Assembly: GCA_947501355.1 (NCBI GenBank)
Contig: CANMVA010000003.1
Coordinates: 62,001 to 126,000, forward strand
DNA length: 64,000 nucleotides
Origin: an uncultured Paracoccaceae bacterium
Lineage (GTDB): Bacteria > Pseudomonadota > Alphaproteobacteria > Rhodobacterales > Rhodobacteraceae
Direction of reading: 5' to 3'
Positions within the stretch are counted from its first letter, which is position 1. Every line of letters starts with the position of its first letter. This document shows, piece by piece, positions 1 through 7,098 of the stretch. A model generated the notes under the pieces. It ran no database searches and was not told the origin of the DNA. It saw only the letters and a program-made list of their open reading frames with translations. The translations under genes and the position numbers were made by a program.

Positions 1-231
1 ATTGGCGGGCGCGGGCGGCTATACGGGGCGGTCATCGGCGCGGCGTTCGTCTCCCTGCTGTCGAGCTGGTTCACCGGTGGCGGCGCGCCGTCGATCCCGC
101 TGGGGTTCTACACAATCCAATGGACCGATTGGTGGTTGGTGCTGCTGGGCGTGTCCTTCGTCGCCGTCACGCTCTTCTTCCCCAAAGGCATCGGCGGTCT
201 CTTTGATTATTTGGTGAGGAAAGACCCATGA
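1..231 (+). CDS. urtC: Urea ABC transporter permease UrtC, C-terminal part
   Basis: The last 76 codons of a branched-chain-type ABC permease; the 5' part lies outside the window. Frame 1 reads IGGRGRLYGAVIGAAFVSLL near the start and then two hydrophobic stretches ending in TLFFPKGIGGLFDYLVRKDP. The GGRG-L-GA-xGA motif and the FPKG-G ending are typical of LivM/UrtC permeases. The stop codon overlaps the next start in an ATGA, so it is translationally coupled to the ATPase gene that follows. The urea assignment rests on the two following ATPases resembling UrtD and UrtE; a short-chain amide or branched-chain amino acid importer is the alternative. Confidence 0.8.
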   Translation: MGGRGRLYGAVIGAAFVSLLSSWFTGGGAPSIPLGFYTIQWTDWWLVLLGVSFVAVTLFFPKGIGGLFDYLVRKDP

Positions 232-968
232 GCACGCTTCTTGAGGTCTCAGGCGTCACCGTCAGTTTCGACGGCTTCCGCGCCATCAACAACCTATCCT
301 TCCAGATCGGAGAGCCCGAATTGCGCGCCGTTATCGGCCCGAATGGCGCGGGAAAGACGACGTTTATGGACATCATCACCGGGAAGACGAAACCCGATGA
401 AGGTCGCGTGATCTGGGGCGAAAAATCCGTGTCCCTGCTCGATATGTCCGAAAGCGCGATTGCACGCGCAGGCGTGGGCCGCAAGTTCCAGAAACCCACT
501 GTGTTTGAGGATCAGACCGTGCGGGAGAACCTGGCGATGGCGCTGAAGAACCCGCGCGGGCCGTTTGATGTACTTTGGTATAAGAAGACCGCGCAGGGCG
601 CTGAGAAGATTGAAGAAATCGCGGAAGAGATTGGTCTGACCGATGAGTTGAAACGCAGGGCGGGTGACCTGTCCCACGGTCAAAAGCAATGGTTGGAGAT
701 CGGGATGCTGCTTGCCCAGGACCCGCGTTTGCTGCTGATTGACGAGCCTGCGGCGGGCATGACGCCTGCCGAACGCGAGCATACGACTGACCTGATCAAA
801 CGCGCGGCAGAGACCTGCGCCGTCGTCGTGATCGAGCACGATATGGAGTTCGTGCGCCGTCTCGATTGCAAGGTCACCGTGCTGCATGAAGGCGCGGTTC
901 TGGCCGAAGGCACTCTCGATCATGTCACGCAGAACCAGGACGTCATCGACGTCTATCTGGGACGGTAA
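228..968 (+). CDS. urtD: Urea ABC transporter ATP-binding protein UrtD
   Basis: A 246-residue ABC ATPase of the LivG/UrtD type, powering uptake (probably of urea) at the inner membrane. It carries the Walker A GPNGAGKTT, the variant signature LSHGQKQWLEIGMLL common in UrtD (LSHGQ instead of LSGGQ), Walker B LLLIDEPAAGMTPAE and the H-loop VVVIEHDMEFVRRL. The length fits the family. It starts in an ATGA overlap with the permease gene and is followed after 3 bp by urtE, so urtC-urtD-urtE is one operon. The LSHGQKQWLEIGM string is the main reason for preferring UrtD over LivG. Confidence 0.86.
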   Translation: MSTLLEVSGVTVSFDGFRAINNLSFQIGEPELRAVIGPNGAGKTTFMDIITGKTKPDEGRVIWGEKSVSLLDMSESAIARAGVGRKFQKPTVFEDQTVRENLAMALKNPRGPFDVLWYKKTAQGAEKIEEIAEEIGLTDELKRRAGDLSHGQKQWLEIGMLLAQDPRLLLIDEPAAGMTPAEREHTTDLIKRAAETCAVVVIEHDMEFVRRLDCKVTVLHEGAVLAEGTLDHVTQNQDVIDVYLGR

Positions 969-971
969 ATC

Positions 972-1667
972 ATGTTGAATGTCGAAAACCTGACCCTGCA
1001 TTACGGCCAAAGCCAGATACTCTATGACGTAAACCTGCGCGCTGAAGCGGGGCAGGTTACGGCTGTGATGGGCACAAATGGCGTTGGCAAAACCAGCCTG
1101 CTGAAAGCGATTTCCGGGCGGCATCCTTATAGCGGCGGAATGATCACCGTGGGCGACGCCGCGCTGAACCACCCGTCCGCATTTGAGGCCGCGCGCGCAG
1201 GCATCGCCTATGTGCCGCAGGGACGCGAAGTGTTCCCGCTAATGACGGTGCAGGAAAATCTGCAATCGGGCTTTGCCTGCCTTCCCAAGGACGCGCACAC
1301 GATTCCGGACAAGATTTTTGAGCTTTTCCCGGTCCTTGCCGAGATGAAGGACCGCAGGGGCGGGGACCTGTCAGGCGGTCAGCAACAGCAATTGGCCATC
1401 GCGCGGGCATTGATTACGAAGCCGCGTGTGTTGTTGCTGGACGAGCCCACTGAGGGCATCCAGCCCAACATCATCCAGCAGATCGGGCGCGTGATTGCGC
1501 AGCTGCGCGATGAGGGTGAAATGGCCATTGTGCTGGTCGAGCAGTTCTTCGACTTCGCCTATGATCTGGCCGATGAGTTCGTGGCGCTGAACCGGGGCGA
1601 GGTTGTTCTAAGCGATCCCAAAGCCAAGGTGACGCGCGAGGCGTTGATGGAGCGTGTGTCGATCTGA
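972..1667 (+). CDS. urtE: Urea ABC transporter ATP-binding protein UrtE
   Basis: A 231-residue LivF/UrtE-type ATPase, the second nucleotide-binding subunit of the same importer. Visible motifs are Walker A GTNGVGKTSL, the ARAGIAYVPQGREVFPLMTVQENL block typical of UrtE/LivF, signature LSGGQQQQLAIARAL, Walker B VLLLDEPTEGIQP and H-loop IVLVEQFFDFAYDLAD, where Glu-Gln replaces the usual His-Asp context as in other UrtE/LivF proteins. It ends the operon. No urease gene follows; the next gene is a toxin-antitoxin antitoxin with its own promoter 60 bp away. Confidence 0.87.
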   Translation: MLNVENLTLHYGQSQILYDVNLRAEAGQVTAVMGTNGVGKTSLLKAISGRHPYSGGMITVGDAALNHPSAFEAARAGIAYVPQGREVFPLMTVQENLQSGFACLPKDAHTIPDKIFELFPVLAEMKDRRGGDLSGGQQQQLAIARALITKPRVLLLDEPTEGIQPNIIQQIGRVIAQLRDEGEMAIVLVEQFFDFAYDLADEFVALNRGEVVLSDPKAKVTREALMERVSI

Positions 1668-1691
1668 TCCTTGAAGCCCGCTTATATTGAC

Positions 1692-1713
1692 GCTATATAC
1701 CGTCTATATTAGC
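1692..1713. promoter_or_regulatory. Putative autoregulatory operator of the toxin-antitoxin operon
   Basis: Seen: the short AT-rich gap between urtE and the antitoxin gene contains a near-perfect inverted repeat, GCTATAT...ATATTAGC, over about 22 bp, embedded in further TATA-rich sequence. The antitoxin ATG is at 1728, so the site sits 15 bp upstream. Antitoxins of Xre/MbcA type normally repress their own operon through such palindromes. That this is the operator and overlaps the promoter is inference. Confidence 0.5.
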
Positions 1714-1727
1714 GTTAGGATATAGCT

Positions 1728-2078
1728 ATGAGTCTCGTCGACTTCTCGGAAAACGGACAATTTGCGCCCAAGAAAATCGCTGCTGCTTTGCGGACGACAA
1801 GCGAAGAAGTTGCGCGCAGCGTGGGTCTTGGCAAAGACGCGGTGCAGCGGCGCGATCGGATCGGGTCGGACCGCACGCAAAAGCGGCTGCGCGAAATGGT
1901 CGAGATCATCAACAAGGTCGAGCCACGGTTCGGATCCTATTTGATGGCCTATGCGTGGTTCCGGTCAGAGCCTTTGCCCGGCTTTTCAGGACGCACGGCG
2001 ATGCAGCTTGTGCGGGAGGGGCAGGCGGGTGACGTGTTGGACTATATCGACGCGGTCGATGCAGGCGTCGCCGCATAA
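1728..2078 (+). CDS. Xre/MbcA/ParS-type antitoxin of a RES toxin pair
   Basis: A 116-residue protein that looks like an Xre-MbcA-ParS antitoxin. The N-terminal half (about residues 15-45) is helical with a helix-turn-helix-like AALRTTSEEVARSVGLGKDAV. The C-terminal half ends in the toxin-binding signature AYAWFRSEPLPGFSGRTAMQLVREGQAGDVLDYID, which is diagnostic of the DUF2384/MbcA family. It lies 3 bp upstream of the RES-domain gene in the usual antitoxin-first order. It should bind and block the RES toxin and repress its own promoter at the palindrome just upstream. Confidence 0.82.
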   Translation: MSLVDFSENGQFAPKKIAAALRTTSEEVARSVGLGKDAVQRRDRIGSDRTQKRLREMVEIINKVEPRFGSYLMAYAWFRSEPLPGFSGRTAMQLVREGQAGDVLDYIDAVDAGVAA

Positions 2079-2081
2079 GCC

Positions 2082-2561
2082 TTGCAATATCAAGGGCTTC
2101 TTTACCGCGCATTGAACCCCGTCTGGGCGCGTGATCCGTTGTCTGGCGAAGGCGCGCGCCGTTATGGCGGCCGGTTCAACAAACGTGGGCGGGCCGCGCT
2201 TTACACCGCGCTGAGCCCGGATACGGCGATCAAGGAAGCCAATCAGGTGGGGCATCTGCAACCGACAACTCTGGTCAGCTATCACGCCGATATAGTGCGG
2301 GTCTTTGATGGGACAGACAGCGACGCGCTGGCCGCGAGGGGGCAGACGCTTGAGACCCTGAGCGCTGATGATTGGCGGGATCGGATGGCGACGGGCATCG
2401 CGCCAACACAAGCCTTCGCCGAAGAGATGATTTCCAAAGGGTATCAAGGGCTTCTGGTGCAAAGCTACAGTCGGGCTGCGGGTCCTGCAGATCGCAATCT
2501 GGTGCTTTGGGAATGGGTGGCGTCGCTAACACTGATCGACGATGAAGGTCGGTTGGGTTAG
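2082..2561 (+). CDS. RES-domain toxin (NAD+-consuming family)
   Basis: A 159-residue RES-domain protein. Characterised RES toxins, such as MbcT, degrade NAD+ and arrest growth until neutralised by their Xre/MbcA partner. The family pattern is visible: LYRALNP near the N-terminus, then GARRYGGRFNKRG, ALYTALSPDTAIKE with the conserved Glu, and a C-terminal RNLVLWEW. The likely start is TTG at 2082, three bases after the antitoxin stop, consistent with coupled low-level translation. The stop overlaps by 4 bp the convergent DUF2461 gene. Confidence 0.82.
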   Translation: MQYQGLLYRALNPVWARDPLSGEGARRYGGRFNKRGRAALYTALSPDTAIKEANQVGHLQPTTLVSYHADIVRVFDGTDSDALAARGQTLETLSADDWRDRMATGIAPTQAFAEEMISKGYQGLLVQSYSRAAGPADRNLVLWEWVASLTLIDDEGRLG

Positions 2562-3217
2562 AGCCGTTCGGTGAGGAACCGGTGCAGCGGCTGGAAGGTC
2601 GCGACCTCATTCAGAACCGCTTTCAACAGCCCGACCTTGCGGAAGTCTCTTCCCATGTCGCGCTTGAAAATCAAGGACTTACGTTTCAGCAGATCGCCAT
2701 GGGGATGGTCCTTGTCATAGGGCGCGGGGACCCGCTTCAAGGCTGCTGGACCGAACTCCGCATAGTGCGCACCCGCAGCTTCACGCTCTTCCTCCAGCCG
2801 GTCGCCCCATGTGTCGATAAACGCGCGGTAGCGCAGCAGGCTTTCGCCCTGAAACCCGACCATTCCAAGATAAAGGGCCATCTCACCCGACTCGCTCGCA
2901 AAGAAAAACGTGGGCGCAAGCGTGTCGCGATCTATCGGGTCGGCGCTGACGTGGAAATGCGTGTTGTAGGGGGTTTTGTCCTTAGAAAACCGAACGTCGC
3001 GGTAAATGCGGTAGAGCTTTCCCTTATGGGGCTGGCCCGTCTTGCGGCTGATCTCCTCGGCCAGAAGGGAGGCGAAAAACTCACCGGGTTTGCGAATGTT
3101 TTCAACGAAATGGTCTTTGCGCGGCTCGAACCAGTCGCGCGCATTGTTCTGTTTCAGTTCGACGAAAAACGCGTTCGCGTCGTCGATCATTTGCGTAAAG
3201 CCATCGGTTTCGCTCAT
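2558..3217 (-). CDS. DUF2461 (TIGR02453) family protein
   Basis: A 219-residue protein of the DUF2461/TIGR02453 family, whose biochemical role is not established to my knowledge. Typical strings are NNARDWFEPRKDHFVENIRKP, KGKLYRIYRDVRFSKDKTPYNTHFH and KRVPAPYDKDHPHGDLLKRKSL. I chose the ATG at 3217 (MSETDGF) over an upstream in-frame start because it overlaps the stop of the upstream DUF4149 gene as ATGA and fits the family N-terminus. No signal peptide or membrane segment is seen, so it is probably cytosolic. Confidence 0.8.
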   Translation of the reverse strand: MSETDGFTQMIDDANAFFVELKQNNARDWFEPRKDHFVENIRKPGEFFASLLAEEISRKTGQPHKGKLYRIYRDVRFSKDKTPYNTHFHVSADPIDRDTLAPTFFFASESGEMALYLGMVGFQGESLLRYRAFIDTWGDRLEEEREAAGAHYAEFGPAALKRVPAPYDKDHPHGDLLKRKSLIFKRDMGRDFRKVGLLKAVLNEVATFQPLHRFLTERL

Positions 3218-3609
3218 GGCAGGAACCGTAGCAGAACCCACCCCGCCAGACCAATATGCACCAGCGTGATCAGGACGGACGCGCCATGCAGCGCCTTGAA
3301 GCGTCCCTTGTTGCCGCTGTCTGTGGCATCATTGATCGCGGGCATCAGCCATTGGCGCGCGGGCACCGTGGTGAGCGCGATCAGGCCAAGGATCGCGGCG
3401 GAAAACGGGTTACTAGCGAAACTCAGGAAGGCTGCGAGAGATGCGGCGGCAATGACGAAGAGGTAGAACCACGGAAAGGCTTTGCGGATGGTTGCGCCTG
3501 CGGTATCGGGGGGCAGGGCGCTGAACAAAAACGCCGCGAATCCAAAGGAATAGAGGACCATTCCGCCAAAGAGCAGGGCAGTCATCAACAAGGCGGCGGC
3601 AGTCAGCAT
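3214..3609 (-). CDS. DUF4149-type small membrane protein
   Basis: A 131-residue integral membrane protein with about four hydrophobic segments: LLMTALLFGGMVLYSFGFAA, FYLFVIAAASLAAFLSFA, a short AAILGLIALT segment, and a C-terminal LITLVHIGLAGWVLL. The FRALHG-like KALHGASVLI motif before the last helix and the F-LPP after the first suggest DUF4149/TMEM205. The ATG at 3609 places the first membrane segment right at the N-terminus; longer in-frame starts run into the divergent mnmH promoter. It is coupled to the DUF2461 gene by a 4-bp overlap. Confidence 0.65.
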   Translation of the reverse strand: MLTAAALLMTALLFGGMVLYSFGFAAFLFSALPPDTAGATIRKAFPWFYLFVIAAASLAAFLSFASNPFSAAILGLIALTTVPARQWLMPAINDATDSGNKGRFKALHGASVLITLVHIGLAGWVLLRFLP

Positions 3610-3709
3610 CAGCGGCTCCTGTGGTGTCTCAGCATCGCAATTTGGGGCGGATCGCCCAAAAGGAAAGCCCGCTGGTGCCGCGTGCGGCGTTGTGGCAAAG
3701 TCTGCGCCC

Positions 3710-4756
3710 ATGGCCGTGAAACTTTCTTCCCTGACTGACCTGCAGACACTTGGCTTCGATGATATTATCGACGTGCGCGCGCCGTCGGAATTTGCCGAAG
3801 ATCACGTACCCGGTGCGATCAATCTGCCCGTGCTGAGCGACGCGGAACGCGCCGAGGTCGGCACGATTTATGTGCAGGAGGATCGCTTTCTGGCCCGAAA
3901 GATCGGGGCGGCGATGGTCTCGCGCAATGCCGCGGCACATCTGGAGGGGCCGTTGGCGGACCGCGACGGGGCCTGGCAACCGCTGGTCTATTGCTGGCGG
4001 GGCGGGCAGCGGTCGGGGTCCTTTGCGTCGATCCTCAGCCAGATCGGCTGGCGGGTCGCGCTGATGGAGGGCGGCTATAAGAGCTACCGCAAGCTGGTGG
4101 TGTCAGCGCTTTACGAGACGCCAATTTCCTTGAAAATCACCTTGCTGGATGGGGGGACGGGGTCTGGCAAGACAGCTCTGTTGCATGCGTTGCAGGGGCA
4201 GGGCGCACAGATGCTCGACCTTGAAGGTATGGCTGCCCATCGCGGGTCTTTGCTGGGTGGATTTGACGGTGGCCAGCCCTCGCAGAAGATGTTTGAGAGC
4301 CGTCTTGCTGCCGCGCTGGCGCAGCTCGATCCGGCGCAGCCCGTCTACGTCGAAGCCGAAAGCAACAAGATCGGTAATCTGCTGATCCCGCCCAGCCTGT
4401 GGGCGGCGATGTTGAACGCGCCCGTTCTGCGGATCAGCGCGCCACTGGCCGAGCGGGCGACGTTCACGCTCCGCAATTACCCGGATTTGACTGCTGATCC
4501 GGAGGAATTGGGGGCGCGCCTACAGCCTTTGCGCGCGTTTCATGGGGCGGCGCGGCTTGAGGCGTGGGAGCAGATGATCGCGGAAGGGCGGTTTGAAGCA
4601 CTGGCCGCCGCGTTGATCGAAACCCATTACGATCCGCGTTACACCAAAGCGGCGCAGCGGCGCGCGCGATCGGTAACAGAGATCGACGTGGCGCGGTTGG
4701 ACCCGGACAGTCTGGCGGAAACTGCTGCGCGGATTATCGCGATGTCTGGCAGATGA
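3710..4756 (+). CDS. mnmH: tRNA 2-selenouridine synthase MnmH (SelU)
   Basis: A 348-residue enzyme that converts 2-thiouridine to 2-selenouridine at the wobble position of certain tRNAs, using selenophosphate and a geranylated intermediate. The N-terminal rhodanese domain shows IIDVRAPSEFAEDHVPGAINLP and the catalytic loop VYCWRGGQRSGS with its cysteine. The C-terminal part has a P-loop, GGTGSGKT, followed by LDLEGMAAHRGSLLGG, which is specific to this family. The ATG at 3710 is preferred to an upstream GTG. It converges on the selD fusion gene with a 23-bp overlap of the 3' ends, so donor synthesis and use are genetically linked. Confidence 0.93.
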   Translation: MAVKLSSLTDLQTLGFDDIIDVRAPSEFAEDHVPGAINLPVLSDAERAEVGTIYVQEDRFLARKIGAAMVSRNAAAHLEGPLADRDGAWQPLVYCWRGGQRSGSFASILSQIGWRVALMEGGYKSYRKLVVSALYETPISLKITLLDGGTGSGKTALLHALQGQGAQMLDLEGMAAHRGSLLGGFDGGQPSQKMFESRLAAALAQLDPAQPVYVEAESNKIGNLLIPPSLWAAMLNAPVLRISAPLAERATFTLRNYPDLTADPEELGARLQPLRAFHGAARLEAWEQMIAEGRFEALAAALIETHYDPRYTKAAQRRARSVTEIDVARLDPDSLAETAARIIAMSGR

Positions 4757-6908
4757 TCTTTCCCGCATCGGCGGACACCTCGCCAATTTGGACTGCGTGA
4801 AACCCGGCCTTTTCAATGTCTTGAAGGGCGATCTTGACCTTGTCTTCGGCAAGGGCGGCCAGAAACCCACCGGCTGTTTGCGGATCAAACAGCAACTCCC
4901 CCCGCGCGCCCTCAGCGCCTTGCACATCGGCCAAGGCGCGGTTGGACGGGGTCAGTGACGCGTGCAGCCCGGCTTCAATCAGCTCCAACGCGCCGTCATA
5001 GACGGGCAGGTGATCGAGCCACAGCGTGGCCCCGGTGCCAGAGGCGGCACAGATCTCCGCCAGATGTCCGGCGAGGCCAAAGCCAGTCACATCCGTCATC
5101 GCGTGCGCCTGCGAGAGGGCGGCGGCCACCGGTGCAGGGTTGCGCCGCATCTGCGTGTGAAGTGCTGAAATATGACGGCCGTTGGCCTTCATCTGCATCT
5201 CTCCGGCCAGCAAAACACCTGCGCCCAAAGGACGGGTCAGGATCAGCGCGTTGCCCGGCTTTGCACCGGATTTCGTGATCGGCGCGCCCGCGCAGAGGCC
5301 TGTGGCGGTAAAGCCAATGCTCATTTCGGCGCCCATGGTCGAATGACCGCCGACAAGCGCCGCGCCCACCTCGCGCGCGATGTGGTCGGCGCTGCGCAAG
5401 ACCAAATCCATCGTACGGCGCTGCAAAGCGTCCGACATCCGCGGCAAGGTGACGTTCATCAACAGCGCTTGCGGCTCTGCACCCATGACCCAGATGTCGC
5501 CCAAGGCGTGCAGAGCCGCGACCTCCGTCAGAAGGGCCGGGTCATCGGTGAAGGCGCGCAGATGATCGGTGGAGATGACCTGCTGCTTGCCACCGACCTC
5601 CAGCACGGCGGCGTCGTCGCCCGCCCCAAGTGTGACGTCCTTGCGCGCAGTTGCGGGCAGGGCACGCAGCGTGTCTTGCAGCACGCCGCCAGCCACTTTC
5701 GCGCCGCACCCGCCGCACAGAGGGGCAGCGTTGACGATGGGGGCGACGCCCTCGGCGGCGCGGCTCAGATCGGGCGCTTCCATGGCGGGCAATTCCGTGA
5801 ACTTATCCATGAACGCACGGTCGATGCGGTCTTTCCATTGCCACAGAAGCGGGCTTGAGAATGACAGCCCGCCCCGTTCGGCAATCGCGGCTTTACCACC
5901 AAGCGAGATCAGCTTGAGATAGCGCGATTGCGGCTTGAAGGGCCGCGTCGGCTTGCCTGTCAACACCGCGCGAAAATTGTCGTGCAGCACGGGGGCAGAG
6001 CGCACTGCGAAGACGCCCGCCTTGCTGCGCGGGGTTGCGGTCATATGGGCGCAATCGCCGACGGCGAAAAGGTCGTCATGACCCGCAACGCGCAGGTCTG
6101 CGCCGACATTGATAAAGCCGTCCGTCAGAGGCAGGGGTAGCTCGTGCACCCAAGCGTGGGGGAACGCGCCCGCAGCACCGACGGTGAGCGTCGCGGGCAG
6201 GGTTTCGCCCGTCTCCAGACGGACGTGATCGGCGCAAATCTCTGTTGCGCGCGTGTTCAGATGAACCGTGATTCCGGCCTCTTGCAACGCGCGGGTCAGC
6301 CGGTCGCGCGTCTGGTCGCTGATGCCGCTCAGGGCGGGTCCGGCCTCGATGATGGCAACCTCGCAGGACGCGCCGCGTTGGCGCACGGCGTGGTGCATTG
6401 CCAGCGCCAATTCGACCCCGGCCACGCCGCCGCCGATCACCGCGATCCGGGCTGTGCCGCCGGGTAGCGCCTCCAGATAGGCGCGCCAGCGTGCGGCAAA
6501 AATGTCGAGCGGTTTGGCCCCGACCGCATGCTCTGCGAACCCCTTAATCGCGAGCATTTGCGCCGTGATACCCACATCGAATGAGGCCACGTCATAAGGG
6601 ATCGGGTCTTGCCCCTCGATCCGCACCAGCTTGCTTGCAACGTCCAACCCGCACGCCTTGCCCAACACCAACCGCGCGCCCGCGTGTCGGCCCAGTTTGA
6701 CCAGATCGATCTCTAGCTCGTCGCGGGTATAATGACCGGCCACATGGCCCGGCAACATCCCCGTATAAGGCGCTGTGGGGCCTGGATTAATCACCGTCAC
6801 CCGCACGCCTGGCATCGGGTCCATCCCCCATTTTCGCAGCACTAGCGCATGGGCATGCCCGCCGCCGATCAGCACAAGGTCTTTGGTCAGAGGCAGGCTT
6901 TGCATCAT
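4734..6908 (-). CDS. selD: Pyridine nucleotide-disulfide oxidoreductase fused to selenide, water dikinase (SelD)
   Basis: A 724-residue two-domain protein. Residues 1 to about 385 form an FAD/NAD(P)-dependent oxidoreductase of the NDH-2-like family: dinucleotide motif LVLIGGGHAHALVLRKW at the start, a second one IAVIGGGVAGVELALAM near residue 155, and FAVGDCAHM near 281. Residues from about 395 are a complete SelD, with CGGCGAKV supplying the catalytic Cys (C401) and Lys (K404), followed by LGAGDDAAV and TDHLRAF. SelD makes selenophosphate from selenide and ATP. The fused oxidoreductase may supply reduced selenium, which is inference. The start is one of two adjacent ATGs (6908/6905). The partner mnmH is convergent. 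Confidence 0.92.
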   Translation of the reverse strand: MMQSLPLTKDLVLIGGGHAHALVLRKWGMDPMPGVRVTVINPGPTAPYTGMLPGHVAGHYTRDELEIDLVKLGRHAGARLVLGKACGLDVASKLVRIEGQDPIPYDVASFDVGITAQMLAIKGFAEHAVGAKPLDIFAARWRAYLEALPGGTARIAVIGGGVAGVELALAMHHAVRQRGASCEVAIIEAGPALSGISDQTRDRLTRALQEAGITVHLNTRATEICADHVRLETGETLPATLTVGAAGAFPHAWVHELPLPLTDGFINVGADLRVAGHDDLFAVGDCAHMTATPRSKAGVFAVRSAPVLHDNFRAVLTGKPTRPFKPQSRYLKLISLGGKAAIAERGGLSFSSPLLWQWKDRIDRAFMDKFTELPAMEAPDLSRAAEGVAPIVNAAPLCGGCGAKVAGGVLQDTLRALPATARKDVTLGAGDDAAVLEVGGKQQVISTDHLRAFTDDPALLTEVAALHALGDIWVMGAEPQALLMNVTLPRMSDALQRRTMDLVLRSADHIAREVGAALVGGHSTMGAEMSIGFTATGLCAGAPITKSGAKPGNALILTRPLGAGVLLAGEMQMKANGRHISALHTQMRRNPAPVAAALSQAHAMTDVTGFGLAGHLAEICAASGTGATLWLDHLPVYDGALELIEAGLHASLTPSNRALADVQGAEGARGELLFDPQTAGGFLAALAEDKVKIALQDIEKAGFHAVQIGEVSADAGKIICQTSR

Positions 6909-7023
6909 GGGGCTCTCGAGGGTTTTCAAACCCTTACAATGGCCCGTCCCCGCCGTCCAATGGGGTTTGCGTGAGAAGGCTGGGTAGGGCGGGGGAGGAC
7001 ATGTCGCCGCTCCCCCGCTATCC

Positions 7024-7045
7024 ATTGTAGACGACGGTATACAAT
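7024..7045. promoter_or_regulatory. Inverted repeat between selD and icd
   Basis: An ATTGTA...TACAAT inverted repeat with a 10-base spacer lies in the divergent gap between the selD fusion and the isocitrate dehydrogenase gene. The right arm also resembles a -10 box for the icd direction. It could be an operator for a dimeric regulator or simply promoter sequence. Confidence 0.3.
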
Positions 7046-7098
7046 TGCGTTACTCCGCCCTCAAACACCGCAGCGATTCCGACGGAAAGGCCTTAAAA

